Shown: positions 1-11,244 of the stretch, one piece after another
Layout: every line of letters begins with the position of its first letter
How positions within the stretch are numbered: the first letter of the stretch is position 1
Origin: Ichthyophthirius multifiliis
Taxonomy: Eukaryota > Ciliophora > Oligohymenophorea > Hymenostomatida
DNA: 64,000 bases
Direction: 5' to 3'
NCBI RefSeq assembly: GCF_000220395.1
Contig: NW_004087731.1
Span: 1 to 64,000, forward strand
Translations under genes and position numbers: made by a program
Notes under the pieces: generated by a model
What the model was told of the DNA's origin: nothing
The model's database searches: none
What the model saw: the letters and a program-made list of their open reading frames with translations, nothing else

Positions 1-1498
1 ATTTTTTTTTATATTATATTTCTATGTTTTTGTAAAAATATTTTTTATTTTTTTAAAATAGATATTATTATATTTTATTTCATCATATTTCATATGAAGT
101 AAAAATTTTATTTTAATCAGTTTTTTTTTTTCTCAATCATTTTAAAAATAATAAATATTATTATATTTACTATTTTAAAAATTTTTATATAAAGATTATT
201 TTATATTAATTTTGATGCTTAACTTATTATTATTTGGTATTATTATAATATTTAAAAATTAATAATTAAGGAAATTACATTTAATTTTTAATAACCAATA
301 TTTTAAATTTATTTTATAGTTTTACATAATTTTTTTATTTATTATAATATATCCTTTCTTTTTCATAATTATAATTTTACTTATTTGAATAATTATAATT
401 TCTATTATCTTATATTATTTTTTCTAAAGATTTATTTTAAATTTAATTTTATAAATTTTAACTTTACAATCCATTAATATTTTATATTTCTGTAATAAAT
501 AACTAGAATTATCTTTTTCTATATAATATTTAATATCTTTAGAATTATTTATTTATAATATATATATTAAATTAATAACTAAAGAATATTTTTGTTATTG
601 AATTAAATCTATTTAATAATATTTTTTTTTTTAAATTAACTTTATACATTGATTCTCGCTTATGTTTTTCAATTATAGTGCTTTTAGAAATATAAAAAAT
701 AAAGAATACTAAAGAGTAATTTATTATATTATAAAAACACAATATATAAGTAAATATTATTTTAAATACAAAAATTTAATATTTACAAAATTTTATAAAT
801 TTCATATATTTTATAATAAAAAATTAAAATTATAAATAAAATCAAAAAATTAACATTTTAATAGATAATCATTTAAAAATATGTAAAAAATTATATCTTT
901 AAATTAAGTTTAGATAAATTAAATTATTTTTTTAAAAAATAATTTTTTTTTATAAAAATTTAAAAATAAGTTAAGCAAAAAAAAAATATATTTTAAAAGT
1001 AAAATAATAAATATAAATTAATAATAATTAGATTAATTTTTTTTTTAAAAAAAATATCTTATATATTATTTGTAATTTAATATATATATGATTATTTATA
1101 TCTATTTCTTTAAAAAAAATTATAATATTATAATAATTATATTATTCTTATGTATATATTAATAAAAAAGTAAGATGTAATTTTTCAATAATATTACTAA
1201 TTATAAAAAAAGTGTACAGATAAATGATATATTTTATAAAACAATTAATTAAATAAAATTTAAAAATTTTTAAATAATAAATAATAAAAAGTATTAATGA
1301 CTTTTAATAAAAAAAAGATTAATAAAATAAATTTATATTTTAATATTTATTATTAAAAATTAATAATTATAATTTTATAATTAAATTTTTCGTAAGCGTT
1401 TCAAATATGATAAAAAAAAATATTAAATATTTTATATTATAATAAAATTATATAATAAATATATTAAATAATTAAAAAAAATTCTATCTAATTATAGA
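1..1498. other. AT-rich noncoding stretch
   Basis: Almost pure A/T with homopolymers and no reading frame of protein-like composition on either strand. No telomeric CCCCAA or GGGGTT repeats are present at the window start. Nothing functional is seen. Confidence 0.6.
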
Positions 1499-2659
1499 AT
1501 GCTTAACTTTTCTAATTTTCCAAGTAAAAATTTCGATATATAATTTGAAGTATTTGATTAATAAAAATAATAATTTTAATTCTCAACTACATAAGACTAC
1601 GATTTAATATAAAAATCCAATTCATTAACTCAAATACCTATAAGAACTTTAAAAAATAAAAATAAAAATAAAAAAATTATTAAAGAAATTAAATAAAAGT
1701 AATCAAAATATATAATTTAAATTAATCCCATATACCCATTATCTGAAAAGTATATTTATTATTTATATGGCTGTTTTTGTATATAGCCTATATCTTATAA
1801 ATGTTTAGATTATAGTAAATAGGCCTCTTGGAATTATTTTATGAATTTAGAAAATATTATAATAAATAAAAGTTATGTAACTACATATATGAAATAAATA
1901 TAAAAACCAATGAGATCTTCATAATAAATAAGAAATCTACTTTATGCTTGCCAATCTTAAGATTATAAAGAATTGGCTGATTTATTAGAGAAATATGATT
2001 TGATAATAAATTAATATATAAAATAAATACAATAGTTTAAAATTGATAATGATATATATGAATATTAAAATAGAATAAAAGATAAGTTTAAAATCTTTTA
2101 AGATAATATATTAGCAGATTTAGTCTAATAAGATCTTATTTACTTTACTTCATAAACAATTACTAACCTAGAAACTGGAGATACGGAATATAAATAGACT
2201 AATTTAAGTAATAGATTCTTAGAATTATTAGGCGTTTGTCCTTAATAATATAAATAAATAACGTTAAGGAATGGTTAATTAAATTTTCTTAATTGTAGTT
2301 AATAAATTAACTTTATTAAGCATATGTTAAATTAATTAATCAATTTCAATAGTACTTTTTCTAAAATACATTTAAAAATGTAAACTTATGATAATATTGA
2401 TTTATTTATTACTTTAAACTAAAAATATCATGCATTAAATGAAGATTCGTTATAAATGTTTAGACTGTATGTTACATATATAGAGATTGATAATAACTAA
2501 ATTAAAGTTTTAGAAAATAAAAGGACATAAATATAAAAATTAAATTAAATTAATTGGGATGAGGAATTTAGATACACTATTTAGTCAAGTCTATTTGTCG
2601 AAAAATTTTATAATAATGATAAAAAAATTTTTAAAAAATCTAAAAAACTTAAATAATGA
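1499..2659 (+). CDS. unrecognised protein, 386 aa, intronless
   Basis: With TAA/TAG read as Gln there is one open frame from ATG 1499 to TGA 2657-2659 (387 codons). The N-terminal part is Gln/Lys-rich; from about residue 80 there is a compact segment containing YGCFCIQP and a Cys-rich patch (CFC, YKC), followed by a mostly helical, charged region (QDYKELADLLEKYDL near residue 160) and a Lys-rich tail ending KKSKKLKQ. No known family was recognised. Composition changes sharply at both ends, which supports the limits. A start at ATG 1850 or 1910 is also in frame, but the Cys-rich segment upstream of these looks like real protein, so the first ATG is preferred. Confidence 0.6.
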
Positions 2660-3177
2660 TTAATTTATATATATGTAAAAAAAAAAAAAAATATTATTAT
2701 TTAAAAATATATATATATATATTATATTTTACTATCTTAATTTTTATATAATTTACTTATAGAAACAAAATCAAAATAAATATAAAATAAAAAAATTTAA
2801 TATATATAACTTTAAATTATTATCTTTATATAATTTTGAAAAATTTTAAAGCATAAAAATACCATATATAAAAAATAGAATAAAATAATAGATTATAGCC
2901 GTTTAAATAAGTTTTATAAAAAGTAAAATGAAATAATAAAATATACATGACCAAAAATCAAAAATATAATAATATATATTAAAAGATATAAAAAAATATT
3001 TAAATATATTTATATATATATATCTTTATATTTTTCTTTTTATATTAAATTAATAAATTATTTTAAAATTTTATATTTATCCCTTTTTAAGAAAAAACTA
3101 TATAATATATATATTTACATATATAAAACAATATTAATTATTTGTATATAAATATTTTATTATATTTAAAATAAATC
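2660..3177. other. AT-rich intergenic region between convergent genes
   Basis: Contains A/T homopolymers and short TA arrays near 2709-2728 and 3010-3021. It lies between the 3' ends of two convergent genes. No coding potential seen. Confidence 0.5.
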
Positions 3178-4227
3178 TCATATTTTTTATAAAAATAAAA
3201 AGTTTTTTATATTATCAATAATTTATTTATTTTTACTTTTAAAATTCAATTAAATCCTCTTTTAAATTTAATCATAAAATATTTTAAATACATATATAAA
3301 TCCATTTAATTTTGTCAGGTTTTCCTCAGTCAAATTTCCTTAAGCATTCTAAATTTTAAAAAAAGAAACAATAGAATAATGATAATCTAAACAAAAATTT
3401 TCAAAATCTTCTATTTATTGCTCTTAGAAAATATACATACCATTCTTAAAATCTTCTACTTTAAACAAAAACTAATTAAAAAATTCTAAAAAAAGACTAT
3501 TTGATTAATAAAAATAAAGACTTTTATTTCCAATTAAGCATTAACATAAAATTTCTAAACTTAATTAAATATCAACTACTCCCTATCTAATGACCAAAAG
3601 TTCAAAATTACTGAATTTTTTTACTCTCTTATTTTATTTATAGGCCAAATAATCTTCAATTTATTAATTATTCCATTCTAAATAATCCCTATTTCTACTA
3701 TCAAAATAAAAAAACTCTAAATTTCCTTTATTATCCTTATGTGCTAAAAAACTCACCCAATGATTAGTAATCCCTAGCATTATAGGGAATAGTATATTTT
3801 AATCAGGTTCATTAAATTAAATAAAATAATTAATCTTTTTTTATAAACTATTAATGTCTATGAGCATTTTCCCGAACTAAAATTCAAACTAAGCATATAT
3901 CATTTATATTTTTTCCCCGTTCTATAAAGCATCTAAAAACCTTTCGTTATATTAAGATATTATTTATAAATAAGTCCTTTCGAAATCTCCATGGAATATA
4001 TCGTAATGTCTCCAAGGCCATTTGTTATTATTTTCTTTGTATAATTACTTATATTACCATAAAAAGTTTAAAATTTATAATTAAAACTTCCAAAACTCAG
4101 CCGATGAGTTATATTTTAATGTTTTTTCAGGCTCTTTTATTGCTTCAATACTTTCTATTAAATTAAATAAAGCATAAAAACCACATAAATTATTAACATG
4201 TTATTTATGGACTTATAAATGAACCAT
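3178..4227 (-). CDS. candidate papain-fold cysteine peptidase (Josephin/DUB-like)
   Basis: Intronless 349-aa frame, ATG at 4225-4227 to TGA at 3178-3180. The N-terminus carries QHVNNLCGFYALFNL, a nucleophile-helix pattern (upstream Gln for the oxyanion hole, then Cys-Gly at the start of a helix). About 150 residues later comes GITNHWVSFLAHK and then FFYFDSRNRDYLEW, giving His followed by Asp in the order expected for papain-like, Josephin, OTU or UCH enzymes. The rest is Phe/Leu/Gln-rich. The order Cys-His-Asp argues against Ulp1-type (His-Asp-Cys) proteases. Family membership is an inference from these motifs only; the catalytic Cys lies unusually close to the predicted N-terminus (residue 15), so an upstream extension or exon is possible. 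Confidence 0.6.
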
Positions 4228-4814
4228 TTTTATTGGGTTTTTAGTTTTTTTATTTATATATTGGATTTATCTTATAATGTTATATTCACTTTTTTATATT
4301 AAATCTAAGAATTATATTTATGTGTTTTTTTTATGATTATTTTATGGCTATTTTTAGGGTTATTAATTAAAAGCTTACAAAACATCATTAATTATTTCTT
4401 ATAAAATAATTTAAACTAATTTTTCATTTATTTAATTAAAATCCATTTTTTTATATTTTTTTTTTTTGTTAATATTATAAATTTTTATGTTTTTATGTTT
4501 TTGTGTGTGTTTTTTGTGTTTTTTTTGTTTTTTGAATAGACCTTTTCAATTCTGAATAAAAATAAATATGTATAAATATTATATTTTTTTTAAGTATAGT
4601 TCAAAATATAATATAATTTATAATATCCATTTAATATATTATTTTCTAATATCATATATTAATTAATATATTATTATGTATTATTTTTATAAAACATTTA
4701 CTAATTTTAATTATAAAAAATATTCATTTTTTTTTTTTATTTAAATTTTTTTTTTTTTTTTTTTTAATAAAAAATATATTATCCAACATTATACATTTCA
4801 ATATTTTTTATAAA
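4228..4814. other. intergenic region between divergent genes
   Basis: Lies between the 5' ends of the peptidase gene (-) and the cyclic-nucleotide-binding gene (+). It holds GT-rich poly-T stretches (about 4490-4535) and long T runs near 4725-4766; promoters are presumably here but no motif can be named. Confidence 0.4.
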
Positions 4815-7274
4815 ATGAATTGTGAAAATATACTAGAATTAATGAATAAATAAGAAAAGACAAATTAAGATATTAATTAACTAGAATTTTTACTAAGTAA
4901 ATTATGTTTTTTTTAGAAATTAAATTCTAACGAGAAATACAAAAAGAAAAATTTAGCAAAAAAGATATGTAAAATAATGGAATTAAAATTGATAAATTAA
5001 GGAGATATATTATTTTAAGAAAATGATATTCCAGAAGACTTATATGTTATTATAAAAGGATAAATTATAGGGTTAACAAATTAAATATAAAATATAAATT
5101 AAATGAATTAAACATATTAAAAAATAAAAGAAGAACAAAAGAATAATAGATTAAAGGCTTAAGATTATTAAAATAATAAAAGGCATTTTTAAAAAATAGT
5201 CTAAAAAATAATAAGAATAAAACAATAATTAATATATGTGAAATTCGATTTATAAATAAATAAAAGCCATTTAAAATTTAAAAAATTAATTTCCATTTTA
5301 CATAAAGATTTGGATATAAATTTATAAGAAAACCTTCATTTTTTTACAAATTCTCGTAATTATTTTAAATTTAAGTATAGTTAATTATACACTTAAGGCG
5401 ATCATTTTGGAAATTTAATATTAATTTAAGAAAAATATATAAAATAAATTCTAATATGTAACCAAGACTGTTTTTTATTACACATTAATTTACAAAAAGT
5501 AAATTAAATACTAGAATAATATAGCTGCTAAAAAATAGTATAAAAAGTGAATTTTTTATTCAAAAGTATAGGTATTAAAGAATGTAATAAATATAAAGAA
5601 AAATATTCAAAGATTTAATAATATTTTACAAAGTAAAAATATTAAAACGGAAATTTTTTAATAAAATAAGGCGAATTTATAAATAATATATATATTATTT
5701 ATAAAGGAGAAGTTTAGTGTTATAAAAACATTGAAATAGAGTAAAATAAAGGTTCAAATATAAAAGCATAAATATCTATATAAGGTCAATATGAAATATT
5801 GGGAAACGAGTATATTTATGAATAATAATAAAAATCAATAAGTAATAGTTTTTATGAATTAAAAAAAAATGAAAATAACGAGAATTATAATAGAAGCTTT
5901 TTTTAATATAATAGTTGTGTAATTTCAAGTATATGTAAGGTTTTTGCAGTTTAAATAAAGGACTATTTGAATATTTTGAGTGAAAGTAATTATATAAATT
6001 AACTTTTCTATGAAAAAGCTTAAGAAAAGAGGCTTTTTATGGAAAATAAGATATAATAAAGCTTAAATTTTAAATATAATAAAATAGTAAACTATAAAAA
6101 TTTTAGTTTTTAAAAAATTCAAAAAAATAAAGATGCTAATAGTATTCTTTAGAATTATTTAAATAAAAATACAATTTTTGAAAAACAAATGAGAATTAAT
6201 AATTTCCAAATATAATAATAAGATTTAGTTGATTAAATTTTTAAAGAATAATACATTTCTAATTTAAAAATTAACAAAGAATATAACTCTTATAATAGTA
6301 GAAGTAGTAAAGATTTATTCAATTTTATCATTGAATAATAAAATGGTAAAATTTAGGAAAGAACTAGTACTTTAGTTTAGTACAAATTATTTAAAAATGT
6401 AAAAAGTATTAGTTAATATAACAAAGATTATAAAAATTATAGTTTAAAATAAAAATAATAAAATAAATATTTAAATTATTGTAATTCTTAATAAAAGAAA
6501 GAATAAAATTCTAGTTTATTCAATAATTTAAATTATGATTTTGTTAATGAAAAATAAAATTTATAATTATAAATTAACTAAAAAATGTAAATAAATATTT
6601 AAAATGTTAAATTAATAAATAAATCTAAAGTTAACTTATTAAATTAACGAAATAAAAATAATAAATTTCCTTTTAAAGACCTCGAAAATAAGAAATGCTT
6701 AAATATTCATGTTAAATAAAATTAAATAATACAAAATTTAATAAAACAACAAAAATAATAGGCCAATAGTAGTTATTTATAATAATAAAGATAATAAATA
6801 AAATAAAAATTTAAAAGTTATAGTTAATATAGTAAATAATAAAATGATAAAAAAATAATTATTATATTTCTATAAGAAGTATATATAATTAAAATTAAAA
6901 ATTACTTAAGGTAATTTAAAAATAAATTCATTAATATGAAAAATTAATATATTATAAATATATATATCAATCATTTTAAAAATATAATTAAAATAATTAT
7001 CATAATTATATTATTTTTGTTTATTTTAAATTATATATATTACTTTATTTTATTTAAATTTTTTTAAAAAATTATTTTATTATTAACAAAAAAAATAAAA
7101 TATTTAATTATATAATAAATACTTAATTTTTTTTTTTTTTAAATTTAAAAATACTCGTGTTTTAAAATAAATAAATTATAATATTAATATTTATTAATAT
7201 AATCTGAAGTTATAATATATTAAATTAATAAAAATAAAACATATTTTTTATAAAAAAAACAATTGTATTAATGA
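4815..7274 (+). CDS. protein with two cyclic-nucleotide-binding-like domains
   Basis: ATG 4815; frame open to TGA 7272-7274. Residues about 50-80 give KLINQGDILFQENDIPEDLY followed by VIIKGQIIGL, the classic start of a cyclic-nucleotide-binding domain (beta-roll with an acidic turn and a Gly before the last strand). After a long charged insert, GDHFGNLILI resembles the second half of that domain, and a second domain follows (GNFLIKQGEFINNIYIIYKG, about residues 280-300; GQYEILGNEY). A long Gln/Asn/Lys-rich tail comes next. No kinase or channel domain is seen, so this is a stand-alone sensor or scaffold. Canonical phosphate-cassette FGE-x-ALL/RAA residues are not clear, so nucleotide binding is uncertain. 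The last ~110 codons (after about 6940) look noncoding; the true end, or a final intron at the GTAATTT at 6911, is unresolved. Confidence 0.65.
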
Positions 7275-7850
7275 GCATATTAAATATAAATTTAGGATCA
7301 AATCCATTTATATAAATATAAGAATCACCTAAACATTAAAATTAATTAATTATTAAAAATACAAATTAATAAATACAATCATTTGCTAACTTAAATAAAA
7401 TAAAAATAAAGTAATAAAGCTTTTCAAACGAGGGGTCTATAATTTTAGATGAAAACCCTGATATATATGAAAAACTAAATTCTTTAAAATCTCCGTAAAA
7501 ATAAAATTTAAATAGTGTAAAAATATCAAATTTTCAAAAAATTATAACTTAAAAATCATTGTATGAATACTAAAATTCATTATCTACATAATATGATAAT
7601 TTAAAAACATAAGAATATTATACAAATAATTAATAATTATATAATGATAATAAAAAATACAGAGATAAAATATATATATATAAAAATTAAAGTTTAAACA
7701 GCAAACATTAAATAAATCTAAAATAAAGTCCTTTTAAAATTACTGATAAACTTTAATATTAAAACTAATATAAATAAAATATCAATAAAATAATAAATAT
7801 CAATTAAAATAAAATAAATAAAAATGATAATAATAAAGATTATAATAAAG

Positions 7851-7899
<49 letters not shown>

Positions 7900-8128
7900 T
7901 AAAGAAATTAAAAATAATAATAATATTATTAATAAAATACTTTTCGATTAAAATAATTATCTTTTATAATGTTAAAAATTTATGTGTATTGAAAAAAACT
8001 TTGTTTAACCTAAAATTATAATTAATAATTAATCTATTTAAAAAAATAATGTAAAATTAGAAGATATACCTAACTATAAATATTATATTATTTAAAATTT
8101 CTATTAATAGAAATAAAATATATATTGA
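7271..8128 (+). CDS. Asn-rich low-complexity protein, 285 aa
   Basis: ATG 7271 to TGA 8126-8128, 286 codons in one frame. N-terminus MSILNINLGSNPFIQIQESP, then a Gln/Ser/Asn/Lys-rich chain with FSNEGSIILDENPDIYEKL, a run of about 15 Asn encoded by AAT repeats (about 7850-7897) and a more ordered C-terminus (NNYLLQCQKFMCIEKNFV...). No domain recognised. Homopolymeric Asn tracts encoded by AAT are common in AT-rich protist genomes. Its ATG overlaps the last possible stop of the upstream frame by four bases. Confidence 0.6.
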
Positions 8129-8175
8129 ATTATAAAAAAATAAAAAATAAAATAATTAAAATTAAAATAAAATAA

Positions 8176-8180
<5 letters not shown>

Positions 8181-8227
<47 letters not shown>
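8181..8227. repeat. (TA)n microsatellite, ~47 bp
   Basis: Uninterrupted TA dinucleotide array in the short 3' gap between the Asn-rich gene and the convergent oxidoreductase gene. Confidence 0.95.
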
Positions 8228-8235
<8 letters not shown>

Positions 8236-8259
8236 CTATATAAATAAATTAATTAATTA

Positions 8260-9396
8260 TCAAAATTTTTGTTTTTTTTAAGCTTCCTAAAAATACTATT
8301 TAATATTTTATACTAAGAAATCCCCAATATATTTTTCTGGTTAATTATCCCATCTATCATATAATTTAACATATCCTAGAAGTGTATAATTTGAGTTAGG
8401 ATATAAAGACAATTCTGTTCCTTTTTTATCAATAATATTTAGGAAAAAATCTACATTATTAATTTTTTCTAAAACAACTAATTATCCTTTAATTGGTACT
8501 AAATTTTCATCTTAAAAAAACTTTCTAGAAGACATTGAACTACAATTAAAAATAAATTTTTAAGGAATAATTTATATAATCTAATCAAGACTTTCAAAAT
8601 GTTAATTAATAAATATAACTCCATATTTTTTACATTCATTTACCAATTCATTTAAAAAAATATCTCCTTCAATTAATATAGTAGTAAAAATCTCCCCTTA
8701 AGCCATATCTACGCCATTAAAAGTGATTAAAACTTCCTCATAATCATCTATAATGCCATTCACAATATTTCTTTTATATGAATAATCTTTATTCCCTTCT
8801 AAATGATTTACAGTAATTATTTTTTTAAAAGAAATGCCTTTATGGCTTCCCCTTTAGATCAAATTCTTGTAATAATCATAGCTAATTCGGCTACATAAAT
8901 TATGTCTTTCTTTTATTTCTTCACTACTGTCGTAGTCGTAGGTTAATGGACACCATAAACCAGCCCCTACTTAAGAAGTAATTTATTGTTTAGCCTATAA
9001 ATGTAAATCTTGGGGAGTATTTTAGTGATTATGGACAAAATTATCAGCATATATAGTCACTTTATACCCACTTTTGGCACATTCAATGGCTGTATATAAA
9101 CCAGCGTAGCCTGCTCCTATTATCGCGACTTCTTTTTATATATCAGAGGAGTATTTAGTGTCAAATTTGGCAAATAAAAGTTTTGTATAGCCATAAGAAA
9201 TAGATATTCCAGCTCCTCCATAACCATAATTATGGAAAAAAAGTTTATTTTAGATTTTTTGTTCTTCTATACGAACACCGCCTTTACGATAAGGACGTAA
9301 ACCGCTTTTTTAGCCTAGAATTTTGGAAAAATTTATTTCTGGTATAGGAAGTTTAATTACCTTTTAAGGTTTTTAAGGGATTTATTATTTTTACAT
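8260..9396 (-). CDS. FAD-dependent D-amino-acid-oxidase-family oxidoreductase, permuted motif order
   Basis: Intronless, 378 aa, ATG 9394-9396 to TGA 8260-8262. The Rossmann FAD motif EVAIIGAGYAGLYTAIECA sits near residue 100, followed by the family elements ITSQVGAGLWCPLTYDY, FIFNCSSMSSRKFFQDENLV and VPIKGQLVVLEK (DAAO: vNCtGlGar...lvPvRGQ) and a late LLGYVKLYDRWDN. In normal DAAO/DASPO enzymes the GLRPxR...HNYGHGG signature lies at the C-terminus; here GLRPYRKGGVRIEEQ and HNYGYGGAGISISYG lie at about residues 35-75, before the FAD motif. Total length is normal for the family (340-390), so the piece is moved, not duplicated. Expected reaction: oxidative deamination of a D-amino acid (or related amine) with O2, giving 2-oxo acid, NH3 and H2O2; the substrate cannot be read. 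It is divergently transcribed from the GTPase gene 105 bp away. Confidence 0.85.
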
Positions 9397-9501
9397 TTTT
9401 GTTATTCTTTTATATTTATATGTTATTGATTTTATTCTAATTTAAATAAATATTAAAAAAAGATATTTTTTAATATAATATATATAAAATACAAAAAAAT
9501 A
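9397..9501. promoter_or_regulatory. short shared 5' region of divergent genes
   Basis: Only 105 bp separate the start codons of the oxidoreductase (-) and CobW-type GTPase (+) genes, so both promoters must lie in or overlap this AT-rich gap. No specific motif can be named. Confidence 0.35.
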
Positions 9502-9880
9502 ATGTAAAATTAGTATAATAAAACTCAATTAATAATATTAACTGGTTATTTGGGTTCAGGAAAAACAACATTAATACAATATATATTAAAAAATCAAACA
9601 TAATATAAAGTTGCGGTCGTATAAAATGAATATTCGGATGGTTTAATAATAAAATAAAAAATATATGTGTAAAAAAATTAATAATATAAATACAATAAAA
9701 TATTTATAATAATATAGAAATGGGAATAGAATCGCCATTAATGACTGATTCTTAAGGAAAACCATTTGATAAATTTTATGAATTGCCAAACGGATGTATA
9801 TGTTGCACGGCAAAGTAAAAAAATATATATATCAATATGTATATTTATATATTTATTTTCATTTTAAATTATTATTAGAT

Positions 9881-9919
<39 letters not shown>

Positions 9920-10322
9920 ATTTTATCTATATATATATTTATAGAAAAATATATATATATATAATTTTTATTTTATATTAATCTATTTTATATATAAAAA
10001 AGAGGTGATTTATTAAATGCTATAGAATATTTAATTTAGGATGAAAAATATAAATTAGATTATATTTTAATTGAAACTAATGGTTTAGCTGATCCTTCTG
10101 AAGTAATTATTTATAGTTAGATAAAATATAAATAATTAATAAAAATATATTATATAGACAATAAAAAACTTTTGGGTGGATGATAATTTAGAAAGCCCTG
10201 CTTAATTAAAATCTATACATACAGTATTATCAGCATATAGATTTAAATAATTAAAAAAAGACAATATATTTATAAAGCAATTAATATATGCTGATACTAT
10301 TTTAATTAATTAAATAGTAATA

Positions 10323-10372
<50 letters not shown>

Positions 10373-10792
10373 TATATATATATAAATATATATTTATTTT
10401 TAGGACAAATCAAATAAAGATGACATCGATTATATTTAAAAAGAGTTATATAAAATAAATCCTTTAGCAATTTAGATATAAACTTAATTTTGTTCAGTAG
10501 ATTTAAATGAAATTTTTAATATTGACAATTTCAATATGATGGAATAAAAGAAATAATAAATATATAATATTTTCAATAAAAATTAAAATGTTAGTCACGA
10601 ACATGGAAGTGATAAAATTAAATCGATTTTTTTCGAATTAGACTATGAGTTTGATTTTAAAAGTTTGGAAAATAAAATTGGATAGTTAGTATGGGAATAA
10701 GAAAATATATTTATTCATAGAATTAAAGGAATTATAAAAATTTTAAATGATAATTTTATATATGAATTATAAGGGTAATATATTTATAATAA

Positions 10793-10829
<37 letters not shown>

Positions 10830-10985
10830 ATATATTTATATCTAAAATTATTTTTTTAAAGTGTAAAAGATATATTTGAAATCAAAAAAAGTAATGTTTT
10901 ATGGAAAAATGGTTAAAATAGCAAGTTTTTATTTATTTGTGAAAATTTAACAAAAGATTAAATTATATAAAGTATTATAAATTGA
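9502..10985 (+). CDS. CobW/COG0523-family GTPase (ZNG1/CBWD-like metallochaperone)
   Basis: Six exons: 9502-9640, 9718-9814, 10003-10102, 10158-10316, 10404-10774, 10862-10985 (990 nt, 329 aa). P-loop GYLGSGKTTLIQYIL near residue 15, then AVVQNEYSD, then the metal-binding NGCICCTAK (CxCC), then ETNGLADPSE (walker B/switch region), and NFWVDDNLESPAQLKS. The C-terminal half holds HEHGSDKIKSIFFELDYEF, HRIKGIIKI and LQGVKDIFEI, all matching the CobW_C domain. Known role of ZNG1 relatives: GTP-driven zinc delivery to methionine aminopeptidase. The guanine-specificity motif reads NQID instead of the usual NKxD, with Gln coded by TAA. All introns are GT-AG and 55-188 bp, several made of TA repeats. 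Confidence 0.9.
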
Positions 10986-11244
10986 ATATAATAGATTATA
11001 TATTATTTTAAAATTATAGCTATATTTATATAGGAATAAATATTAAATATTATTTTATCTATAATTAAATTAAGAATATAAATCTATATTATATAAACAA
11101 AATATAAAATTCGTAAAAATAAAAATAATATATATATATATATATATATATTTAATAATACATATAAATTTATAAATATATAAAAAAAATAAAATAAAAA
11201 TAAAAAATAATATATATATATTTATATATTTATATAAAAACATA

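Noticed and set aside
1-60. Telomere at window edge
   Set aside because: No C4A2 or G4T2 repeats at either end.
7824-8021. Plus-strand frame rich in Ile
   Set aside because: It is the AAT/AAA repeat of the Asn-rich gene read in another frame (AAT becomes ATA); the frame 7271-8128 has the normal composition.
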